This document shows, one piece after another, positions 21,279 through 22,914 of a stretch of DNA of 22,914 nt (positions are counted from its first letter, which is position 1; every line of letters starts with the position of its first letter). The position numbers and the translations under genes are program-made. Source of the DNA: a virus. The stretch lies in the IMG/VR virus record IMGVR_UViG_3300037485_000560, positions 1 through 22,914 of that record. One strand, given 5' to 3'. Below the pieces are notes generated by a model. It saw only the letters and a list, made by a program, of their open reading frames with translations. It did not search any database and was not told the DNA's origin.

Positions 21279-21657
21279 ATTTATTTGTTTGTTTTTGTGT
21301 AATTATAAACTTTTTTATGGATTTATAGACTTTATAAGATTCGACCTCAGCCCAACTGATTAATTTCTCCTCGTCAGTATGCAAATCAAAACTAAGGTGC
21401 ATTAATTCGTGCATTATTAATCCAAACGTTTCAATTTTTGTATTGCATCGACTAAGATTAATAAATACAAAGTGCCTATCTGAATTTGGGATGTAATTAC
21501 ACCAACCTGCTATGTAAGCATTTTTTTTTGTGTTTTTAAAGTTTTGACAATCTTTTAAATTTAATCCGTGCATTTCTTTTACCTTATAATAAGTAAATAT
21601 ATCGCAAGGGTCGTAACTTAATAATAAATCGTATTTATCCCTTATAATTTTTTTCAT
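21259..21657 (-). CDS. Small HExxH zinc-metallopeptidase-like protein
   Basis: The product has 132 residues. The motif HELMH (His83, Glu84, His87) with surrounding IMHELMHLSFDLHTDEEK is a textbook zincin signature. A downstream acidic pair (SWAEVESYKV, Glu104 and Glu106) 17-19 residues later could give the third zinc ligand, as in gluzincins and ImmA/IrrE-like peptidases. A strand with VFINLSR precedes it. Phages use small zincins of this kind to cleave repressors or host proteins, but no substrate is known here. It sits among early-type genes, overlapping the 97-residue gene. It could instead be an SprT-like or unknown metallo-fold protein. Confidence 0.6.
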   Translation of the reverse strand: MKKIIRDKYDLLLSYDPCDIFTYYKVKEMHGLNLKDCQNFKNTKKNAYIAGWCNYIPNSDRHFVFINLSRCNTKIETFGLIMHELMHLSFDLHTDEEKLISWAEVESYKVYKSIKKFIITQKQTNKYELRKI

Positions 21658-21678
21658 TTGTAACTATTTAAAAGACAA

Positions 21679-21930
21679 TTACTTACTTTCTGTAATAATT
21701 TCAACAGTATAATTACCCTCGCACTCATCCTCTGTGCTGTCCTGTTCTAATCTGAATATAAAATTATCATTTTGAGAAAATACAGTATTTTTTTCTGTTA
21801 ATACTCCAAACCTAATTTCTGCATTTTCATCTAAATTACTTAATAATTTTATTAAGTCAGACACGGTAAATGTTTCTTTACCTGTTAATCTATTCAATTT
21901 TCCAAATTTTGCTTTTAAATTTAATTTCAT
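21679..21930 (-). CDS. Hypothetical acidic protein, 83 residues
   Basis: The product has 83 residues. A basic N-terminus is followed by ETFTVSDLIKLLSNLDENAE and IRFGV, a helix-then-strand pattern (LxxLLxxLdxdaeIxF) found in many small phage proteins of unknown role. The C-terminus is acidic (DSTEDECEG). The 23 bases before the start are pure A/T apart from one C, and upstream of that lie interleaved inverted repeats that may control it. No function is assigned. Confidence 0.5.
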   Translation of the reverse strand: MKLNLKAKFGKLNRLTGKETFTVSDLIKLLSNLDENAEIRFGVLTEKNTVFSQNDNFIFRLEQDSTEDECEGNYTVEIITESK

Positions 21931-21953
21931 TTTAATAATATTTTAAAGTTATT

Positions 21954-22012
21954 TGCACCTAATAAATTTTATTGTCAAGTAAAAGATTGGTGCATTTAAT
22001 CCCCACTTGACA
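21954..22012 (-). promoter_or_regulatory. Interleaved inverted repeats, possible H-type RNA pseudoknot leader
   Basis: On the minus strand arm A TGTCAAGT (22012-22005) pairs with ACTTGACA (21980-21973), and arm B TGCACC (21994-21989) pairs with GGTGCA (21959-21954). The order is A, B, A', B', the pseudoknot order. The final connecting loop is A/T-rich. The element fills the 88-base gap and ends 23 bases before the start of the 83-residue gene. Alternatively the arms are protein operator sites on DNA. Confidence 0.45.
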
Positions 22013-22018
22013 GTTATG

Positions 22019-22336
22019 TTATAACCAATTTATAATATCCTCTTCACATTTAAGATGGACACAATTTATGCCCTCTTTATCCCCTTTTAACATCATATAT
22101 TTTTGGCATAAATCAGTTATTCTTAAAACAATAGGTTTATTTCTGTTATGTAAAAATGTTTTAAATTTTTCATTATTAACGCAATAAGCATCTATTGAAA
22201 TTAACTCTCCTATACAAGGTTTTAAATTAAGCCAAATAAATAGAGTATTGTTATAATCACAATCTATAAAACCTCTTTTTTTTAAGTTTTTAAATAGTTT
22301 TGTTTTTTCCTCTAAATGTATTCTAATTTGTATCAT
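22019..22336 (-). CDS. Hypothetical protein, 105 residues
   Basis: The product has 105 residues. The N-terminal half is basic (KTKLFKNLKKRGFIDCDYNN) followed by a hydrophobic strand (TLFIWLNLKP), and four of its five cysteines lie outside any obvious CxxC pair. There is no membrane segment or recognisable motif. It is 11 bases after the helicase gene in the same operon, so it is probably an early or replication-linked gene. No family is recognised. Confidence 0.45.
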   Translation of the reverse strand: MIQIRIHLEEKTKLFKNLKKRGFIDCDYNNTLFIWLNLKPCIGELISIDAYCVNNEKFKTFLHNRNKPIVLRITDLCQKYMMLKGDKEGINCVHLKCEEDIINWL

Positions 22337-22347
22337 ATTTTTATATA

Positions 22348-22914
22348 TTAATATCTGCTATCATAAAAGTTTGTGCATCTGCCATCAAAATTAACTATCA
22401 AGTCATCTGTTGCTCCGTTTCTATGTTTACTAACAATGATTTGAGCCTTGCCAATAGTCGAGTTACCTAATCCATCGTCCATAATACCATAATACTCTGG
22501 TCTATAAATAAATATAACCATATCAGCGTCCTGCTCTATTGCTCCACTATCTCGTAAATCTGAAAGTTGAGGTTTTTTGTCTGCTCTTTTTTCTACTTCA
22601 CGGCTTAATTGACTCAAACAAATAATAGGAACATTTAACTCTTTTGCTAAATTTTTTAATGCAATAGTAATTTTTGAGATGTCATCATTTGTATTTCCTT
22701 TGCTATTTTTTGTGTGTATTAATTGCAAATAGTCAATAACAATAAATTTTATTTTTTTCTCCCTAACTAATTTTCTTGCTTTTGTTTTTATGTATGTAAT
22801 GTCAATACCCCCTCTGTCATCAATATATAATTCAGAGTTATAAAGATTATAAGTTAAATCATTAAATAATTTTCTGTCCTCATCGTCCATTTTTATTTTT
22901 AAAAATTTCTCTAA
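22348..22914 (-). CDS. dnaB: Replicative DNA helicase DnaB-like, C-terminal part (5' end outside window)
   Basis: The visible part has 188 residues. The frame stays open to the right edge (LEKFLKIK precedes Met at 22890 in frame), so this Met is internal and the N-terminal and Walker A part lie outside. Visible RecA-like motifs are IDDRGGIDI, the Walker B-type FIVIDYLQLI, LSQLSREVEKR, DLRDSGAIEQDADMVIFIYR, and the arginine-finger region SKHRNGAT. This is the C-terminal domain of a DnaB-family hexameric helicase that unwinds DNA at the phage fork. It marks the replication module next to the late genes. Confidence 0.85.
   Translation of the reverse strand, partial: LEKFLKIKMDDEDRKLFNDLTYNLYNSELYIDDRGGIDITYIKTKARKLVREKKIKFIVIDYLQLIHTKNSKGNTNDDISKITIALKNLAKELNVPIICLSQLSREVEKRADKKPQLSDLRDSGAIEQDADMVIFIYRPEYYGIMDDGLGNSTIGKAQIIVSKHRNGATDDLIVNFDGRCTNFYDSRY

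Noticed and set aside
1-22914. Search for tRNA genes, integrase, transposase and attachment sites
   Set aside because: No cloverleaf-like GC-rich segment, recombinase motif or terminal repeat was seen by eye; lysogeny cannot be judged from this window.

Overview
This window is the late (structural) region of a contractile-tailed bacteriophage or prophage, with the end of a replication region at its right edge. The sequence is AT-rich (about 30% G+C by eye). Starts are mostly preceded by A/T-rich stretches such as TTAAAATG, with almost no Shine-Dalgarno motifs. Together with families typical of phages of Bacteroidota (DUF6046 tail protein, DUF2586-like sheath, a LysM-like baseplate protein next to a gp25-like wedge protein, DUF935 portal, a YkuD-like lysis-region protein), this points to a Flavobacteriia/Bacteroidota host. 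That host call is an inference from protein families. Apart from one short gene, everything reads on the minus strand, so the operon runs from high to low coordinates.

Right edge to left. 22914-20985: C-terminal part of a DnaB-type replicative helicase, then four small early-type genes. One carries an HExxH zinc-protease motif, and one is preceded by interleaved inverted repeats that could fold as an RNA pseudoknot. 20934-18978: a 39-residue very basic protein, small terminase and large terminase. 18925-15084: a Mu gp36-like adaptor carrying inserted carbohydrate-binding-like modules, DUF935 portal, a Mu F-like head protein split into two overlapping frames, Mu gpG-like virion morphogenesis protein and a probable tail terminator. 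15079-13626: two baseplate-type proteins (J-like and I-like) in an unusual place, between the neck genes and the capsid protease. 13636-13454: the only plus-strand gene, a ribbon-helix-helix-like protein with a near-palindrome upstream.

13388-8737: ClpP-type maturation protease fused to a coiled-coil scaffold, major capsid protein followed by a strong hairpin, tail sheath, tail tube, and a tail assembly chaperone pair joined by a clear -1 frameshift site (A AAA AAA) with a long stem-loop downstream. 8744-3797: tape measure, DUF6046 protein, gpD-like hub, spike, a GC-rich structured 76-base spacer, gp25-like wedge, LysM-like protein and an appendage-anchoring protein. 3795-1383: two paralogous glycine-rich adhesin-like proteins flanking a small unknown protein and bounded by near-identical 37-base direct repeats, then a small fibre-associated protein. 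1383-1: lysis module with a YkuD-like enzyme, small membrane/coiled-coil proteins, a holin candidate and the N-terminus of a spanin-like protein.

Together these genes make a complete head (packaging motor, portal, protease/scaffold, capsid), neck, contractile tail, baseplate, receptor-binding proteins and host-lysis set. No integrase, tRNA, CRISPR array or insertion sequence was found.
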